From Prorocentrum cordatum (lineage: Eukaryota; Sar; Dinophyceae; Prorocentrales; Prorocentraceae), in NCBI GenBank assembly GCA_963575745.1, contig CAUYUJ010015749.1, positions 409,069-473,068 of the forward strand: a stretch of DNA of 64,000 nt. Reading direction: 5' to 3'. The translations under genes were made by a program, and so were the position numbers. How positions within the stretch are numbered: the stretch's first letter is position 1; every line of letters starts with the position of its first letter. This document shows, in pieces, positions 61,490-64,000 of this stretch. The notes below the pieces were generated by a model that had not been told where the DNA came from, ran no database searches, and saw only the letters and a program-made list of their open reading frames with translations.

Positions 61490-61735
61490 CCTCCTCCCAT
61501 TCCTCCTCCTCCTTCTCCTCCTCCTCTTCTTCCTCCTTTCCTCCTCCTCCTCCTCCTCCTCCTCCTTCTCCTTCTCCCCTCCTCGTCCTACTCCTCCCCC
61601 TCCTCCTTCCTCCTTCTCCTCCTCCTCCTCTTCTTTCTCCTTTCCTCCTCCTCCTCCTCCTCCTCCTCCTCCTCCTCCTATTCTTCCTCCCCCTCCTCCT
61701 ACTCCTACTCCTCCTCCTACTCTTTCCTGTCGCAC
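61490..61735. repeat. (CTC)n tract
   Basis: CTC/TTC pyrimidine repeats; followed by CTGTCGCACCCCGAAACG and a single unit of the 37-kb 85-bp repeat (61830-61905). Confidence 0.95.
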
Positions 61736-61920
61736 CCCGAAACGTGTCGAAAGGGCGGGCCCAGCGTTTCGCCTGATATCATTTCACCATGTATGGCCTT
61801 GAAGGTGAGAGTTTGCAACGTTTCCACGAATGCAGGGCGGGTGTTTTTTTTCATAATGCGGATCTCGCCTTCGCGCCGCGCGCATTCGCTTTTGAATGTT
61901 GCATGAGTTCCGCGAGCGGA

Positions 61921-62098
61921 GAGGACCACCCACCAACCCACCCCAACCCAACCCGAAGGCTTCAATTTGCCCTCCGTTTCCGGTTGAGGGGCGTCGGGTA
62001 ACGTTGAAAAAGCACATGGAACCCGAACCCCCCCCAACCCGAAGTTCGGGTCGAATTCGGGTCTTCGGGTTGGGTTGGGGCGGTCTGGTAGATAGTCA
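61921..62098. mobile_element. Family T element, copy 4
   Basis: CCCACCCCAACCCAACCCGA and TTCGGGTTGGGTTGGGGCGG inverted arms. Confidence 0.8.
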
Positions 62099-63097
62099 GG
62101 ACCCAGACCCCCGACGTCATGATTTTTTCATGACGTCGACCCCCCGAGGTCTCGACCCACTGCCCTGGACCGGTTTTTCGTCCCGAGTCGTTTTTTGACG
62201 GTCCCGAGGGCCGGTGAGGGCCCCCAAAGGCCCAAAATAATGAAAAACCTCCCGTCATGATTTTTTCATTACTCGAGGGGGTCTGGGGAGAGGACAGGGG
62301 TCCGCGAATCCCCGCGGAGCCCTTCTGGCCGGCCCAGGCCTGCCGGGGGCAAGGCGTGCGGCCCGCGGCCGTCCCGGGCCCGCGGCGTGGCCCGGCCCGG
62401 CACCGGGCTCGCTGGCACCGGGCTGGGCCTCCTGGATGGGGTCGTACACCTTAGGCGATGCTTAAGAAAACTTAAGTTTTCGGCCAGAGTCTCGATTATT
62501 CTTAATGTTTCAACGTAAATCCTAAGATTTTAAAAGAAATTTTGGGTTTTTAGTCAAGTTCTGAGACTATGAATTTCTTAACCCATGATTTCTTAAGCAT
62601 TTCGCAGGGTGTAGATGGGGTCTGGGGATCGCGCCGCATCGCCGATGCATCGGCGATGCATCGGCAATGCGGCTCGATGTGGGGCCCGATTTTCTCCAGG
62701 CCGATGCCGCCGATGCATCGCCGACGTCGCCAGTGCATGGCCGATGCATCGCCGATGCATCGCCGATGTATCGTCGATGCGGCGAGATCCTTCGACCCCA
62801 TCCACTCGGACCCCATCTAGGAGGCCTCTACACTGGGCTGGGCCAGCGCGTCCCCGACGCCCCGCGGCTACGCGAGTGGCCTTTCGCAGGGGTGACGCGA
62901 GGCGCTCCCAGACCCTCTCAACTCATGAAGAAAATCACGGCGCGAGGTGTTTCGTGATGTTTGGCCTCCAGGGGCCTTCACCGGGCCGCGGGACCGTCAA
63001 AAAACGACTCAGGATGAAAAACCAGTCCCGGGGAATGGGTCGAGACCCCTGAGGGTCGACGTCATGACAAAAACATGACGTCGGGGGTCTGGGTTCG
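62098..63097. mobile_element. Family U element with about 180-bp inverted ends
   Basis: The left arm (CAGACCCCCGACGTCATGAT, then GTCGTTTTTTGACGGTCCCG) and right arm (CGGGACCGTCAAAAAACGAC, then ACATGACGTCGGGGGTCTGG) are inverted over 160-180 bp. The core contains AT-rich sequence and a family X element at 62612-62819 (GTAGATGGGGTCTGGGG / CCCCATCTAG tips around GATGCATCGCCGATGC). Fragments: 24955-25085, 52000-52095, 54110-54250. Confidence 0.75.
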
Positions 63098-63119
63098 GGG
63101 GGTTGGCCGGCTACGCGTG

Positions 63120-63320
63120 GGAGTGACCCTTCGCCAGAGTGACCTAGAGGGGTCCTTGCAGCACTGGCAGGCGCCCTTGGATGCGCCCCCGCCCCCCTCC
63201 CCCGCGGCCCCCTCTTGCCGCGGGTCGCTCTTGCGTGTAGCCGAGGTGTGGGGGGGAAATTAAGCACGCAGGCCGATGCTGTCGCGTCGCCGCGCACCAG
63301 AGGCCACTCTTTCTTAGAGT
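63120..63320. mobile_element. Family Z element, copy 4
   Basis: GAGTGACCCTTCGCCAGAGT left, GCACCAGAGGCCACTCTTTC right, with C-rich centre. Confidence 0.55.
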
Positions 63321-63579
63321 CCCGTTGGCGTGTAGCCGACCCCCACCCCTCTCTCCTGCTTCCCATCTCTCCCAGCTGCGTCGAGCTGCGTCGAGCCGTG
63401 GCCACGATGGCATCCCAGGAGATTTCCCAAAGGGCGGAAACACACGCACACATAATGCAAAAACAGATCCTCGATCTTCCTTTCCCCCCCCTCCTCTTCA
63501 CTTCTCCCCCCATACACTTACATTTACGTCACATGAGTTCTACTCTCCTCTCCCCCCGCATCCTGCCAGAGTGGGGCAG

Positions 63580-64000
63580 GTGATCTCGCATACTGTTTGG
63601 AACGTATCGGAAATTCTGTTCCCGCTGCAGCGTTGGCTTCATTTCCGGATCGACGCTGTGCTCCCGTCGTTCAAGAATAGCGCTCTCGTCCCAGCGCGGG
63701 CCACAATTCTGGATCCGGGTTTTCCTTCGTCGTTGTCGCCCCACTCCTTTCCCCTCCTCCGCCTTCCCCTGGCCATCATGCTTCTCCCGCTCCTCGTGTT
63801 CCTGCCCCTGCTGCTGCTGTTGCTTCTCGTCCTCCTCGCTTTCCCGCCCGAGCGCCTGCCCTCAGCACGGGGCGCACTCGGGGTGTTTCGCGGGCGACCT
63901 TCGAAACGGCCTTGCTCGCGAGAGCAGGCATCAAGAAGATTGGCGCCCCGCGGCATCAGCCACTATGCTGAGATCGGGCGCGTGCGCACACGCCAGGAAG
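63580..64000 (+). CDS. Possible exon with a transmembrane segment, open at window edge
   Basis: After GGGGCAG one frame stays open for 421 nt: VISHTVWNVSEILFPLQRWL, HFRIDAVLPSFKNSALVPAR and onward. At 63778 an in-frame Met precedes LLPLLVFLPLLLLLLLVLLA, a membrane-spanning or signal-anchor helix, then a basic Arg/Ser-rich region. No family recognised. The minus strand is also open over part of it, and the CTG/CTC-rich core could be low-complexity, so coding is unproven. Confidence 0.3.
   Translation, partial: MISHTVWNVSEILFPLQRWLHFRIDAVLPSFKNSALVPARATILDPGFPSSLSPHSFPLLRLPLAIMLLPLLVFLPLLLLLLLVLLAFPPERLPSARGALGVFRGRPSKRPCSREQASRRLAPRGISHYAEIGRVRTRQE

Overview
The window reads as nuclear DNA of a dinoflagellate. 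It is very GC-rich, almost wholly made of dispersed and tandem repeats, and contains many short inverted-repeat elements nested in one another. Recognisable coding sequence survives as short exons separated by kilobases of repeats. Three signs point to a dinoflagellate: introns whose ends coincide with target-site duplications of terminal-inverted-repeat elements (introner-like elements); GC-AG introns next to GT-AG introns; and, just upstream of a non-LTR retrotransposon ORF, a short sequence (8010-8029) that keeps both conserved blocks of the dinoflagellate spliced leader. The assignment is an inference. No rRNA, tRNA, bacterial operon or CRISPR array was recognised. A 100-N assembly gap lies at 1717-1816.

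Layout. 1-8000: satellites, minisatellites and several nested inverted-repeat elements. 8010-13009: a nearly intact non-LTR (LINE-type) retrotransposon with endonuclease and reverse transcriptase, interrupted by one in-frame stop. 13560-15290: a 357-bp tandem repeat. 15300-18000: AT-richer sequence with no gene, then repeats. 18077-19772: four exons of a HEAT-repeat protein. 20000-25250: repeats. 25265-33094: a 7.8-kb giant inverted repeat whose ~2-kb arms carry an 80-bp tandem satellite, around a 3.9-kb core of CCCAAGA-type minisatellite. 33500-38100: more minisatellite, a truncated LINE fragment on the minus strand (35327-35821), GGA tracts and 85-bp repeats. 38460-52585: further HEAT exons on the plus strand, ending with a stop codon, separated by element-filled introns; one intron contains a 2.7-kb element packed with CAGCCT hexamers and 73-bp repeats. 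52600-64000: repeats, a second 80-bp satellite block (57063-59593), a 24-bp minisatellite (60040-61165), a possible ankyrin-like exon (61295-61416) and an ORF open at the right edge.

The most informative system is the HEAT gene. Exons of 44-145 nt join in compatible phase and give consecutive HEAT helices. The introns between them are inverted-repeat elements, often with a pyrimidine-rich (CTC)n or (GGA)n core and a duplicated target at the splice junctions. At least ten element families recur here. They are given letters (A, H, P, Q, R, S, T, U, V, W, X, Y, Z) for reference only; these are not published names. Whether 18077-52585 is one gene or two is not settled, because no convincing exon was found between about 19.8 and 38.4 kb. 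Splice sites were inferred by eye; no transcript evidence was available.
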